Shown: positions 12,201 to 26,891 of the stretch, one piece after another | Layout: the number at the start of each line of letters is the position of its first letter | How positions within the stretch are numbered: position 1 is the stretch's first letter | Origin: Liolophura sinensis | Taxonomy: Eukaryota; Mollusca; Polyplacophora; Chitonida; Chitonidae | DNA: 64,000 nucleotides | NCBI RefSeq assembly: GCF_032854445.1 | Contig: NC_088302.1 | Span: forward strand, 29,038,979 to 29,102,978 | Reading direction: 5' to 3' | Made by a program: the position numbers and the translations under genes | The notes under the pieces: model-generated | The model's database searches: none | Told to the model about the DNA's origin: nothing | The model's input: only the letters and a program-made list of their open reading frames with translations

Positions 12201-15200
12201 GGCTGCGTTTGAAGTAGGAAAGGCAAACCACTTTACGATTTATCCGGATCGGTTTGGCTTGATTGCTTTGGCCTTTGCATTCATCAACATCTTTTCTATG
12301 TCGCGTAAAAAAAGAACTGACATGTGTCTGTACAATATCAAGCTCATCAAAAACTACTAATCAAGAATCAATGCATGCAAAAAAGACGGTTACTCTGTAC
12401 ATTCATTTGACCTAGCTTTTGAGGGTTTTGACAAACTAATCACGAGACAACTTCAATTCTTAATTTACCTTCTCTGCGCACGAGAAGTCTTATAATTTAA
12501 AAATGGCACTTCGCCTTTTTGTACATGAACACGAAGCGAAAACCCCAGTGGAAGTTAGTTTCAATAGTTGATATAATAAACTAAGGATTAGCTGTTTGTG
12601 GAAGGTTTGTTATGAGCTCCGTGTGAGGTAAGGCCTTTACATGACAGAAACTTATTGTACCGCACCACAAGAGACATTAGACAGGCGATCAGGTTATACC
12701 ACGAACAAAGCAAAGAAAGAGCCTTGCGGGCCATTAGCCGCCTATCCATAGAAACCCGGTCAGGCTATGTTCTTCTTCTGAGCCATCAAGATTTCCTAGA
12801 CCAAAAGAGTTACTGAGTGGAAATTCTAAAACACGTTTGGAATAAAAATAACAAATTAGTGTAGTTTTATATAGGCAGCGCATTACCATGGCAGCTGGGT
12901 GGAAATTCTGAATACAACTTCCCTAGCGAGTTTGGTGCTCTCAAACAAGGGTAAGAACCAGGGCGCAGAGATATTCACAGAAATTATGATGTATGCGTTG
13001 CCGTTTGATATTCTTATTTTGCTACACGAAGGGAGTCTTTTCTATCAAACCACAACAAAAGGATTCCAAACACGTATGTCGATATTCGTCTCTGCCAAGA
13101 TTTCAGCCAGGCAGTTTACCAACAGTTCTTTGGGAGACGACCTGGTCCTATAGAAACATGCCATAAAGGGGTTGGGCATTGTCTGACCGAGGTATTGATA
13201 CACAATGAAATTAGCCGTTTTGCGGAAAGGTCAGTAACCGAAACGAATGGGCATCAAGTGGTATACCCGGTAATAGAGTTGTTCCTGCCATCGGATCTCG
13301 GTAGAATGGAGCGGATGACGCTGCTTTGACGGCTGTCCTTGGCAGGACTTGCCACGCTGAGAAAGGTTTCTCCAGGACAGAGTACCTTTGGCTCTCGGTG
13401 GATCTGGCACAGCCGTCGCTTTTCCAATTTATTCGCGATCCGTGAAAGCAATTTCGCCAGGTGACCCCCGACCTCGGTACACAAGCAAAATGCCCCATGG
13501 CGACCAAACGGAGGAGCAGAGATGAAATCCTCCATGTCTTTAATTGCGCGATTCCCGGCGAGCCTCAATTGCTGGGATGGTTTTATGAGCATTAGAATTT
13601 TATCACCTCTCGTAGAAGCAGAGAAACATTTGAAATATTTATAAAGACAGATTTTGTAGCCGCATCTCAACCGCCAATCCCAGGAAGAAATATTCCCATA
13701 ACCATTGTTGGGTACGGAGAAAAACAAAAACAATCTAAAGACTATGTTTAATTCCCAAGTTCAACTAATGGCTTTTTTATGACCTCGATACTGATGTCAG
13801 AGTGTAGTAAATTCGATATACATCATCTGACAAGTATCACTTGTACACGTTATTTTAGCAACTACGATAAAAATACACGAGCTATATTTTAACCTATGAT
13901 ACATTAACGCATTCACCCCAAAACGATGGACGAAGGGACACAGGAGCTTCTTGGTGTTTGAGAGACGAAGGGTTCAATACTAAGGCCTTCGGAAAGGCAT
14001 CAGTCTCTGTACTTCCTTTGCATGGCGCTTAGTACAAACGGTTGGCGAGGTAAAGGTTAGTCTGGTGTCAGTCCAATGCTACTGAACTGGGCGTCCAGTG
14101 TGGTGTCTTTGGACTGGCGTTGCAGTTAGGCATTCCTATAAACAACTTGGCACTGAGAACGCTCTGCAACAATGCGACATCGTTGATGATGACCAATAAT
14201 AATGTCAAAAAGACGATAAACCCTAAGCAAGAAAATAAGTAACTTTTGATACTGTGACAGAAACTTTTAACGCTATTTACAGGTTGTTTGAGATTTTTCT
14301 GTTCTATGTATTTGCTGTCTATGTCATGTTTGTTATTTAGAGCATAACTCCGACAAACAAAACATCTATAATGTTTGTTTGTGTAATAAATAGCTACTTT
14401 GTACTTGATTACCATAATCGCATATTAATCGGGTTCATAGCATTTACAGGCGCCTCGTACAGACATGTTCTGACGCAAAACAATGTGTGTGAATGACGGG
14501 TAATGAGTGTTTTACGGTTTATTGTTCCATTCTATCAGGTTTGATGTTGAACTGAAGGTATATATTACATCACATGTGTAGGTTTGTACTTCATACACTG
14601 AAATTAAATCACGAACAGGGAGTTCTTTTATACAACAATACCGAAAAAACACAAAGTGACGAAATAAAATTCTACTGTTGACATTTTCACTGAGTTAGCA
14701 ACATGAACTATGATCACTTTGCGCACAAAAATCTACTGCACCGTACTTTTGTTACGGATATTCTATAACAAAGTGAAGCGATGTTCTTCTGAACATTCTG
14801 GATGACTGTTACTCATGCACAAGAACAAAGAATACTGACTTTTTCTTTGAATTAAGAAAATGAACAATAAACAATTAACAACAGCATTTTTCTGTACGCC
14901 TGTTAGCGATAGACTATAACAAAAACTGAAGTGAAGCTTTACTTCTTGTCTATTTCGCTACCGTAGGAACATGATACGTCAGCAATCTTTACCCAGAAAC
15001 GTCCAGTTACAGAAATGTACCATCACATAGTGAAGTAGCTACCTTCGACAACTTCTTTGACGTTCGCTGTAGAGTACAAGACGACTCTTGTTTTATGTAT
15101 TCATTTCACTTGTCGTGATTGATTCATTACAATCTGCATATAAATACATAGAAATATGATCTTCTTTACAAAGCATAGTGCAGGATTGTCGCTTATACAC

Positions 15201-15466
15201 AACATTTGAGTGTAGGTACCTGCAAACGCCACATCTCTAAACTACTAAATAGTATAGAACTGCAGCATACACTACAATGGAATGCAAAATGGGCCCTACG
15301 CTTACTTTCTGTTGCAAATAACAATGGTAAGTCACATCGATGAGCCAAGGATTTGTAACTCATTTATGAAAAGGTCGTCAAAACAATTCATACCATTTCT
15401 GACATGTTATGGAACTAACTGTAAATACCCGGATGAGACATGTCTTATGATGAACATAACACACGT

Positions 15467-15499
15467 AGCTACCACTGAGCTACCACTGAGCTACCACTG
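15467..15499. repeat. 11-bp tandem repeat, three perfect copies
   Basis: The unit AGCTACCACTG occurs three times in direct succession with no mismatch. Confidence 0.95.
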
Positions 15500-17316
15500 A
15501 GCCCAAATCAATTATACTGACTGAGAATAAATAAAGATGACCGGGATGAAAAAGTTATCCAACACACCAATACATTCCCATTTGATTTGCCCGACAGATT
15601 TGGATCAGGATTTCCCTAAACATCGTTAGTTAGCTCCTTATCCCCTACTTCAATGTATTAGTTTCTGTGTAATTACATGCTGAAGTTGGAGATAATCCTG
15701 TGTGCATATCTCCTGAACTGAAAACCTTTCCAGTGTGGCTTGGAGATTTTGTCGCGGATAAAAGCCGTTTCCATTAGCTGGTGTATTGTTATGTCGAGTT
15801 TTAATCCCTCTTCGTCGTCACATGGACGCACAGGGGCTGGACGAGGAAGAGTTGAGTTTCAGTTAGCCTTTTTCCCCATGTATCCGACCAATCGAACCAT
15901 GCACCGAAGCTCTACGAACAGGCTCAGCAAATCGTTCGATTTTTCTTAAGCTTTGTTTTGTTAATGTGCAGCATTTGTAAAGGTACCGGAGCTATTCATA
16001 CCAGCAAGGCTCGCGCCATGCCCAAAGCTTGGCAATCCGATTAAGCGTAGTCGAGTTTTGTGTATTGACCTAGAGTCACAAATTGCCGCATCTCTACATT
16101 TCCTTCATAATTTATACCCTGAATGACGGTCGTGCTGCCACAATAGGCAGTCAGGGAACCGAAGGGCGCTTGGGAGTAGCAGATTGGCCTCAGCCAGTTG
16201 TTGGTCTCATTGTTACTTTTCCTTATCCAGCTCATTACCTGAGACGTTATTGGCACAGAGTTACCTGGCGCTTTATACATATCTAATATACGAGCTAGTT
16301 GATTCTCTGCGTGCTGTTGTGTCGTCCAGCGTGTGGGTAGCTGGCGGAACGGGCCTAAAGACAAAGTATAAAATCTAGGGTGGGCTGAGGACAAAGCTCG
16401 GCTGACAGAACTGATTACTGGCCTCACAATGGCATAACCAACCTGACTTCATGAGGAAGTTATTTGCTCACAACTCGTCACAGAACGCACCAAATCTCCT
16501 TGATGTATTTTCCTCTTTTCAGCGCATTATTGATGTTATCCCTACGACGTGCGCAATTATCTTTGCCCAAGGCCCTTTTTTTTGCAGGAATAGAAATATC
16601 ATGTCCAGGAGCTAGTTTCATTCCCAAGAGATTTGGTTAAAGCAACATTGCAAGCGAAAACTACAGTAAAGCACATGATACCCTGACTAGTCACCATCGA
16701 AAAACAAATTTTCGAACTTTCCTTCTCACATGCAGAAAAGACAACATTTTCCATCCTCATTTCCGAAGAACAACAACAACGCTTAATTATAACCTGGGTT
16801 TGATTCAACAGACTCTGCGGTGGAGAATGGCACGTCGAAAACACGAGATGGCGGGTTAAAGAAGTTACATAAACCTCAGCACGAAGGACAAAAGGTCTGA
16901 GACAATCTCGGATCGGTACCTTCATTGGTTTTCTGTGAGATTGCGGGATCTAATCAACTGTTTGAATGGACTGGTGTCTATGGTCTGGTCGCGGAGCAGT
17001 AAAACGACACCTCCGCGCAGTGTGTGAATAGAATAACTATCTCCCTCCACAGCCTTTTCACGTGTGTCTTACAGTGCACTACAATTTCAGAGGGTATTGT
17101 CCTACCAAGGAATAACAACTCATAGCCATGCTTGAGATAAAACGTGAATGTGATTTTCTTCAGAGAATCAATCCACATAAAATACATCAATTTAGGAGCC
17201 GTTTTAATGACAAAAAAAACCAACAACAACAACTTTGTATTAGAAGGGTTGGGATGACACAATCTTTAATTTGATCTTGCAACTTTACCTTAGGAACATT
17301 TGTTATGTATTCATCC

Positions 17317-17385
17317 GTTTATTTATTTGATTGAGGTTTAAAGTCTTACTCGGGAATGTTAGATCAGGTTTTAGGGCGGACGAGA
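17317..17385 (-). mobile_element. Degraded family-1 SINE 3' end
   Basis: The tail-side word TTTATTTATTTGATTG is followed by a diverged version of the family-1 3' segment (AAGTCTTACTCGGGAATGTT compared with CGCCGTACTCAAGAATATTT). No flanking duplication is visible, so this is an old remnant. Confidence 0.55.
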
Positions 17386-18832
17386 CCGAAAGAACGCGAA
17401 GAAAACCACCACCATTCAACATATATTCCTGAAACCAACGGTACATGGTTTAGAGTACGTGATTTCATTAGCCGATGGCCGATCAGTTGCAGTTAGAGCG
17501 ACGCGAGGCAGCAAAGGCACCTACGATAAATTGTAACATTACATATGTGATGAACTTCTATGAATCCTGGTACTTCGTGCAGTATTCATATGGAATACGG
17601 ATTTTCCTGACACTACATAACGTGTGTACTACGTCATTTGTTCACCATTAAAATGTCACAGAAAATTATTGAGTCATACACTACACAGTCTATACATTCA
17701 CTGCTTTCGGCTCAAATATCTTCAGTAATGTTCTTAGAGCAAACCCAGAAGAGAACCTTAGTTGTCTGTTACCATTCCATTAGACTTGTGATTCGCATAA
17801 CCTTCAGGCACGCGCAGAGTGCTGAAGATGAAGGGTGTGAGTCTCTATATGTTCACAGAACAACAGTTGTGTAAAGCTGCAGATATAATTCAGGAACCCC
17901 AAACTCCGCCTCTAGCGGCGGGGTTTTCACGCGCCATTTTGCAATTCTAAATCGGTTAGGTGCTTCAACAGGACGGACTCGGCGGGCCAGCAGGCGGGTG
18001 GCACGAAAAACCTATAGCGGGCCTTAGGGCGTGAAAGTAGGAGAACAATGTGTGAAAACGGATCATTTATGCAATTTCGCTCCTTTCCACAGAAATCCAA
18101 GTGACGGCATATGTCACTGCTGGGATTTGGCCCAAACAAGACTTTAGCTAACAAAGGCCTGACTCTTCCATAGCACATGACATTGAATGGATGACGGAGT
18201 TGTAACAGATGTAATCTATTGGATTCCCTCATGCACACTTTTGTTTGAGTTTTCTTTTGTCACGATTTTCTATTCTTACTTAACTCTTAGTATACCAAAA
18301 GCTTAATAAGCAACACCTTTTAATAAATACAGATAATTTGTCATCGCTTCCATTGTAACGGAGAGCAGCACGTGTTACGTTAATATATCCAGGTCTGACC
18401 CAATTCATCTTCACCTGATGATGTAGTTTGCATCATTCAGCAAATTAAACTCCATCAATATTGCATAGCACATTATTCTATCCCATTATACAATCCAGTA
18501 AATTACATTTGGAGCAATGGGCTATTTTCCCAGAATAGGGTCTTATTATGATCCTTGTTGTAATTTGATACAGGTATGAAATGAACTTAACAGGGCAAAT
18601 ATATATTACGACAATCTTTGTTAAACTGCAAAACGTGTTTATGGTACACGATAATACACAGAAATACATTTACAAATGGAATGTAAAGTTTGTATTAAGC
18701 CAAAGAAATTAAATCAGAACAAAAGACAATTTGATTTACAACATCTTAGGTAAAACAACCAAAACAGTTTTCGCGTTTTAAATCTTTTACAGAGTGTAAT
18801 GGACATGTGCAACAAACCATAGACCTGAAACT

Positions 18833-18888
18833 TATTTATTTATTTATTTATTCATTTATTTGATTGGTGATTTACGCCATACTCCATA
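18833..18888 (-). mobile_element. Short family-1 SINE tail fragment
   Basis: Several TTTA/TTCATTTA units, then TTGATTGGTGATTTACGCC and ATACTCC, match the extreme 3' end of the family-1 SINE read on the minus strand. The match stops after about 55 bases. I did not find a clean target-site duplication. Confidence 0.75.
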
Positions 18889-18889
18889 C

Positions 18890-21800
18890 CAAAAAGAATT
18901 ATCACACTAATTCAGATAAAGTAAGAATGTGACAAACTGTTACAGCTAAAAGGAGTTGGAAATATCTGATACAGCATTTCCTTTATCATATACAAGTATA
19001 CAGACATTTATCAGTTCCTGCCTCAAAAATATGAAGCAAGATTATTCCACGTTTACATGATGCCATACACCTCATTTTCCATATTTTCGCATTTGAATAA
19101 TTTTAGACGATCCTCCTACTTCAGTGGGTTTAGTGACAAGTCATATGATATTATCTCTGATTTCAGTAACTTGTTGTAAAATTCTTAGTACTAAAACAAA
19201 ATGTCTTCAACTTAACCTATACCAGCGGATGACTTTATTTGTAGATATCGAATACTTTCCATAATGTATAATGTTCCAAAGATGTAAAGCACAATAGTTG
19301 ATTTTATCAACATCAAAAATGCCATTTCCTCGAAGAAAAGAAAACCTTAAATCTTGTATGAGTCATATGGAAATACGGGGAGAGTTTTGGTTATGTTTTG
19401 TTTTGAAATTTGCTGTATTGTTCTTTTACAAACGTCAGAACATATCAATATTTATATTTTTTAGAACATTCATATATATATGCGGGTTATACATATTGAA
19501 CAATATAAATGAGAAATTTTACATTTTCGTCGCAATGGTATAAAACACATGATTCGCATGATTTTTAGAATGACTTTCACCGGAATCAATCGATTGTTAT
19601 AATAAAAGTAGTTATTATATAATTTGTTTCACTGATATAAGCTTCAAAATATCTAGTAACAGAATCAAGTAAGAGCGGAAAAGTTTTACATTTTGTACAT
19701 GCCATGAATTACGGCGAGATTGTAGGTATGATTTGTCTCGTTCAGTTTTCACTGAAATTTGAGTATTTCCTTAATAGCCTTCTCTGTTTGGAAAATTTGA
19801 AAACATCAGTATCTGCATTCAAAAGCTGCGGCGAAGATGGTGAACATGTACAGCAAAAGTGTGTAGCCCGATAATATAACCACCAAATAATACCCTACAA
19901 TATATATTTGCTCCGATTTAATAACAGCATAATTATGGCCAACTATATCATTACGTGTTGAGAATTTGTTAAAATTATTTACTATTTTATAGCAGACTGC
20001 ATTCTGGTTAAACGATATGGAAAGTACATTACCGGTATTGATAATTGTACACAATTATATTCGTGGTTTGGGAATAATTATCTTACTGAAGTATTTTGAC
20101 ATTTAACAGCCGAGAGTAATTCTCAGATAACAGATGTATATAAGAACAAATAATGAGTGGATAATTCTGTTTCCGTTCAGCCTTTGAAATTATTATACAG
20201 CAATCATAAGTAAATAGTCTACATCTTTTACGCTGAAAGTGAAGTGTTTTATTTTCTGGACACGCACGTAACATGCATCTGTTGGCAAAGATTTGTGTGC
20301 TGCCACAGGGTTGAAGGTAAAACTTGAATTTATTCACGCTCAGAAGTACTATTTACTTTAGGCTGCATCGTCATGTCTGTAAATTTCCTAGCAAATATTC
20401 CGTTACATAGTCAACTCCTCGCTGACATTTCATATTTCAATGGGCTTGCTGTCGTATTGAGCTAGAGCCTACCTGCATTTGGTTTGTGCAGGCAATAAGC
20501 ACTTAGCCAGTCATATTGTATACCCTATCATTTCAATGGCCCGCAACATTATTGTAAAATACACTGTTTGATTGGCTATGTTGATTCAGCTGTTGATGCA
20601 AAAAGCCGGCGCAGTTTATCAAGCGGAGCGCGGACTCAATAAAGCGGTCCATGCATGTTGCTGGGGGCCAGGGCGTCTCTGATAGTAGCAATGTTGACAC
20701 TGTACAAGTGTATTTATCCACGACTCTCTCACCTGTTATGCACTATACCGTTTACACTTGAGAGCCAAATGGCTCAGCCAAAGCCCTATAGGGACAATTC
20801 TGATTCTGAAGTCAAAATGTTAAACCTAAACAAAATGCTTATTTTTTGGAATACTACAAACTGAACTTTTGAAACATCAGTTTGTATTCAGATAATGTCG
20901 GTGTTCAAAACTTTAATTTCTAAGGCGCAAAAATAAGGCCTAAAATCCTATTCTCGTGAATATTAAATCATTTTTTCCATAGCATTTTGATAGTTTCCAG
21001 AAATCTTATTTCCGCTTCGAATGTTTCTCAAACAATGGACAGGTTTCTGTATGAGTTTATGTTAACACCATCCATACGCTATTTCTAGATACTTGTATTC
21101 CCCATCTATATATTCTTGCCATCTATTTATATTGTTAAGTTACAAAACCGTCCGTGCCGGTTATATTTCTATCTATGGTTCAACTCCACAATTATTAAGG
21201 CAAATATTAATATTTCCGTACTGGTTCGTTCCACAATATTTCATGTGATATTTGTATATTTTTAAGCAGTTTGATATCAGAAATTAGGGCCTATTTGCTA
21301 TGTTTATTTCTAAGTCTTCTATTTAATAATTAATAATCCACATTCGTATTTATATATAGTTATAATCCAGAGTCGCCAATGCAATATTCGCATGTAGTTA
21401 GGCCAGTAATCCACTCATCCATGCAATATTTGTATGTAGCTATAATCTAAAGTAATCGATGCAATATTTCTAAGTAGCTATAATCCAAACTTGGAAAATC
21501 TCTTTAATCCGAAAATCGCCCATACAATATTATTACAGTCATAACGTAAAGAATATTCGATGGTGTTATATAACTTACAATCGCCTATTTAAATATTCTG
21601 TGCGCCAAATTTCTTAACCGCTATAACTTGTTATTGTAGTATTTATGAAGACAGATAACATAAGCGGCATGTAGTGATAATTTTTAGTTGTGCACGGTTA
21701 TAGCTCTTACACTAAATACACAGAGACCTAGCCGTCACCCAGACGTTAGCTACACCAGCGGAAAAGCCTGACATCACTATATCCCATTAAGTGTCCTCTC

Positions 21801-24800
21801 CAGCCATATATATTTCTTGGATCTATTTCACTGTACTAGGGAACTCTATCCGTGTTTTTGCATATTTGATTATGTCCTCGCCACATTCTATCCGCCCATG
21901 GTGCCGGTATCCGGATGGGCAAACCTAGCAATATGGATGGCAGAATGGCGTGCTCCCACCACGTTTGTCTAGCGACATCATATTTAATACGACTAGTGTT
22001 ATTACCTTGTCAAAGTGGACTGAAATTTCACAATAACATGTCTGATGCGACACTATTATTAGCCACTGTTCGCCTGCCCACGACGAAGCCGTTTTAATTG
22101 AGGCAGCACACGTAATTACTCTAGCCTAAGAGGATTTTCGTCTACTCGCGAAAAAAAAAATAAGACAAACTTCAGACTGCTATACGTTTAGTGCAATTTG
22201 TCAGCTTTCAACGCAGTGCTCCAAGGCGAAATACACAATTTAAAAAAGTTGTTTATGCGTAAATAAAACAATTTTTTCTTGTGGTCATAAACCTTGATCA
22301 TATATTTTTTCTGTTTTTGTTTTAGGCAGTGGGAGAGAAATATTGAACCACATGGTAAGGTGTTAACGTTTCTGGCAGAGGATTGTGCTCCTCGCTGAAT
22401 CACATGATTTATTGAACTAGCCCTGTTTAATTGTCTTATCGTGTTTAATGTATGCATGGTCCGTCATTTATGCTTGCAATCTCTATACATATTTAATACA
22501 AGCAGTATTATTAACAGAGAGCCTTGGCCGTAAAATCTGGGCGGCGCGCAAGCTGCATGGCCACGTGTATAGGGCATTATACCTGTCCCCTACAACCTGT
22601 GCCATGCAGTTTAAACAACATGGATCACAGTACTGGCAACAGCTGGCGGGAATATACCTTTATACCACAGGATCCATATGCTTACGCGTTCGATAAAAAC
22701 ATGGCTGTGAGGGAAATTGTTAGCCTTAAATCTTATCGAAGCCCCAATTGTAATAAATGTAAAGCAAGGAACATCTACACAGATGCTGGTGATATGAACC
22801 TGGTTGCCGTATGAACCATTGTACAATTTACTGTGTTTCCCGATTCACACAAGATCGTTTCCTATGGCATGTACGTCTGTAAATATGTCTTGCTCACAGG
22901 AAACCCTCACTGACAATAACACAATTACTACATAAGAACTGGTCGATAACTCCACTGTATACAGATGTAGGTCTATAGCCCGGATAAATCATTTGTTCCT
23001 CATAACACCTACATTTACCGTAACAAATAAGAAGTAAAAGCATTTTTACATTTCAAAAATTAAATTAGCGAATGAATTGGTATCATTTTTGGAAAATAGT
23101 TATTTTCCGATTCTCTGCCTTATAGACAAGGCCTTGTTGAGATGAAAAATTAACTTTGTAAGTATTTGAACTCAGCTTTACATTTTATCAGATCAAATGC
23201 ACCCAGTCACGGTGTTAAAACTGGATCAAAGTACATGTGGTGGAGTAAATGTGACTTTCAATTAGCACAGTTATTTTCCAAACAGTCAAATTTCAATTAA
23301 AGTTAAATTATAACACATAGCAGTTGTACTACTTAATGTAAAGTTTTATTTAGTGATAGAAAACGAAATGTCGTCTAGAGTACATTAAAAAATTACAAAT
23401 CATAAAATCATAAATGTAGGCTTTTAGAGCTAGAATCGCAGTGATTTTTTCTTAATTTCTAAAAACGGCCCGAAAAGTGTTACCCTAAAACTTTTAATTG
23501 AGTGTTTTTCATAACAGCATAAAAGATTTCATAACAGCTTCATATTCTGTAAATTGTCACAAACCTAAAATTCTGAATATGTACATCCTTTATTCTCCAG
23601 ATGGATAAAACAACTGTGTTAAACACCGATCAAGCTACCAATCAATCTGAATCGTTACAGGTGACATTTGTCTGAAGGTCACGTGGCAAATTGTACAGCT
23701 TCAGGCTACAGCACTGTTCGAAACCTGATATTGTCCTGTGTATGGAAGTGAGTGTACGGTAATAATTACGGACAACAGCCCTGAAGTGATACAAAGGAAA
23801 TTAGCTTATCTCCGTTATGTACAGCCTGGGTGAAAATGTACGCTCAAAGCCCGTGACAAACAACATATAGTGATGCTTATCGACTAACATTAGATCGACA
23901 TAAAATTTTCAAATAACTATTTCTTTGTCATAAAAGAAAAACCTACATTTAATTATGCTTTGGTGAATGCCAGATAATATATATGTATATATTTATGTTA
24001 GAACTATATGAAGCAACCATTTTCAGCTACGTGGTTCCATCGTGTTCATCTCTCAACACACTATCATTGAATCACATGCTGCATTGAAATTTGATGTTTA
24101 TCTCCTAAATGTAGATATACTTTCCAAATCATGGTTTCAAGTGTCATGCCTAAATTAGGACATTCCCTTTTCGAAATTGTATATAAATATATATTTTTGT
24201 TGAAACGCATGGTGCAATCATTTTCGTCAGCGTTTTTTATTTTATTTTGCTCAATTCTCAAAACAACATCTGCTGCACAGGACTTTTTTTTATTTTTACT
24301 ACCAGTATACGTTAGACAATGCATCTGACGCCATGCTTCGGCTACCACTTCATTTTACAGGAGTTTAAAATTGTGGAAGGGAATTAAAGTTGGAAACTGT
24401 ATAAGCATAGTGATTCTTACCGCATAAATATGTGGGCCAGTCAGGATTTTCATGCGTACTATAACCTTTTGTAAGTGGGGCATATACTATAAGGTATAGT
24501 ACTAAAGTTTACTCGTAGTAAAGCGATGTCAGGCGGGTATACTGTGAGGTATACAATCAATCCGAAAATGTCACATCTAATAGGCAACTTCACATTAGCA
24601 TGATAACATAATCACTTTTCTATGACATTTTAGACAGAACCAAAAAACAAAAAGCATGTGCTTACAAGATGTGGTTAATAAAAGGGCTACATTAATGTTA
24701 ACATTGAACTTTATAAGCCTTTGCATTTAGTTCAAACATGGTAAGAAACATTTGTAATTCACAGCTTTTTATGATCATGGTACATTATACCGTTACACTT

Positions 24801-26891
24801 TCCTTTTGTATTTCGGTACGGTATGTCCAGTGTATATACGGTCTGGTGGGGCCAGATTGGTTATTGCATGATCACTGAGGTATCTACGATATTTACTGCA
24901 GTTTTAATATCACCAGAGTCTAATTTAGGTTATAATATTAAGTACTATAGTACCGCATAAAAAAAATTTCTCAAATGTCTCCTTCCCAGAAAAATCAACC
25001 TATAATGCACCATGGGCAGTAGTATTGGATGTCAAGGTACATGCAAATAGTCGATAATCTCATCTAAGCAACCATACTGACGATGTAATGACATATTGGG
25101 GATGATGCCAACAGACCAATGGTTCGTCGCCAAGCGATACGGTTGGCGATCATCGCGTGACATTGCGGATCCCTGAACACATGTCAACGACCAGATATAC
25201 CCATGTAACCAAGAATGGAAGCCCGATCGTGCCAGAGCCGCATAACCCCGGTAATTCTGAGATACGGACAAAACTTGGACGGAAATGTTTTAGGATGCCA
25301 GACTATATAATAGCTCGGTTGGACATGTTCTAGTTAGACGCGAGATGTCATGGCGGAATATCACGCAATGGCGACACGCGCCAGGATACGATCATCTATC
25401 ACAGACACCGAGTATAATGGAAGAGCTCAAGTTTAATGTTAACAGTAATTATGCGGGAAAAGCATGCTACACGTTGCAGTTTTAGTGATTTTGAAGGGGT
25501 GATTTTTCAGAAACTTACCTAATGGAGAAAACAACAGTTATTATATATTAGGTAATTAGTTTCACTGCCGCCTGTTGTAATCAAACCACCGTCTAATGTT
25601 ATTCTGGATCTGTACGTTTTTAACCCAGTACTAAATGGGAACTAAATAATTAATTAGGCCACCTGGCCTTCCTATAAATATAATAAGCTACAAACATCAT
25701 ATGTATACAGTTACGCATACAGAGAGGTATTCCGGCTAAATCTCTCAGCAAATGGTGCCCATAGCTTCATAAATATCCTGAAAGTATACCTTTCAGCCAA
25801 ATTGTAAATTTTGTGCATACTGCAAAAGCATAAATGATCCGAATAAACGGAGAAGCCACATTGCTGAGGTTGAAATATTTCGACTTATTTCAATAAATTC
25901 ACAAGACATCTCCTCAAAGGGACAAATAAAAATTTGAGGAAATATGGAAACATCACCATCTGCTTCACAGTTCATTCCGAGTATTAGTGCTTGAGCCTTT
26001 TAGAGTGCGTCATAATCTTACTAATGGATCACAAAATTGTTTGTTTTTGAACTCCTCTTCTAAATTGTGTATCCCTGGAAATGTTTATATTTTAACTTTG
26101 AATCAGCTGGACACATTCATAACTTTATGACGAGTGTATCGATAAAAGATTGTAGCAGTGCACAGACTGTATATCCCGGAAGACGTATTGTTGTCGTCTT
26201 ATACGTTGACAACTTTCAGGTAGAATGTTTCACCCTGCACTATCCAGACGTATCAGATTTGCATACACCTGGATGTGATCAATGTTATAATACATTATGA
26301 TAAATTCATAAAACATGAGCTGTTTTGATAACTGATGAAACTTGATGAAATGATGATAAAAGAGAAAACAAAAGGATAGGGCATGCAGATGAAAAATACA
26401 AACATGCAGTAATGTAAATGGTTCAATGATACCTATATTGTCATGAAAGTAAACCCACAATGAGAACTAGCGTTTAATAACGTTTCACCAGTTATTAAAT
26501 GGATTTATTTATTGTTTGCCTGACTGATTAAATGACTGCTCGATTAATTAACTTGTTGGTTTATTGAGTCATCCATGAGTTAGCAGATTCTTTTGGTTAC
26601 TGATAGTAGTGCTAGATTTTTTTTTGATCCAATGACCGAATTTTAGCTGCAATAAAAACAGAAAATAAAATTTAACCAATACTTAAGTTGGATGCCAAAA
26701 GGTCGAAAAAGAAATGATAGAAGAAATTTGCAATTTTCAACCCTGCTATGTGTCAGACAACACTTTTCCGGAACCTCCATGAACCAATATGTACATAACT
26801 ATGCATAACACTGTATATATGGTCGCGATACTAATTTCGCCGTTCACGGTTGGATCTACTTCAATGTGGTCTACAGACAACAACAACTCAC
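18890..26891. other. AT-rich stretch without a recognisable gene
   Basis: This is the most AT-rich part of the left half, with many short open frames of chance length and no splice-bounded coding segments that I can support. A more GC-balanced island at about 25,030-25,440 has coding-like frames on both strands; see findings. Further 3' exons of the minus-strand gene that starts upstream may lie here, but I could not identify them. Confidence 0.45.
21350..21540. repeat. Degenerate tandem repeat of roughly 40-50 bp
   Basis: The words ATGCAATATT and GTAGCTATAATC (or close variants) recur about four times, interleaved with diverged spacers. This looks like an old tandem array. Confidence 0.6.

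Larger units (their letters stand above)
8732..17316. other. No recognisable gene; unique DNA with GC-balanced islands
   Basis: The longest open frames (for example 185 codons on the minus strand at 11,355-11,912 and 159 codons at 13,254-13,733) show no family motif and no convincing exon boundaries. GC-balanced islands lie at about 10,740-12,200, 13,200-13,740 and 15,720-16,570. Two weakly coding-like segments, at 10,691-10,901 and 11,781-11,930, are described under the findings. The rest is AT-rich unique sequence. Confidence 0.45.

Noticed and set aside
13254-13733. 159-codon minus-strand open frame
   Set aside because: No recognisable domain, signal peptide or exon boundaries. It lies in a GC-balanced island where stop codons are rarer.
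16041-16427. 128-codon minus-strand open frame
   Set aside because: Plausible composition but no motif and no splice-compatible neighbours.
18677-18688. TGGAATGTAAAG, the first 12 bases of miR-1
   Set aside because: The rest of the mature sequence does not match, and the only local hairpin puts these bases across the loop rather than in one arm.
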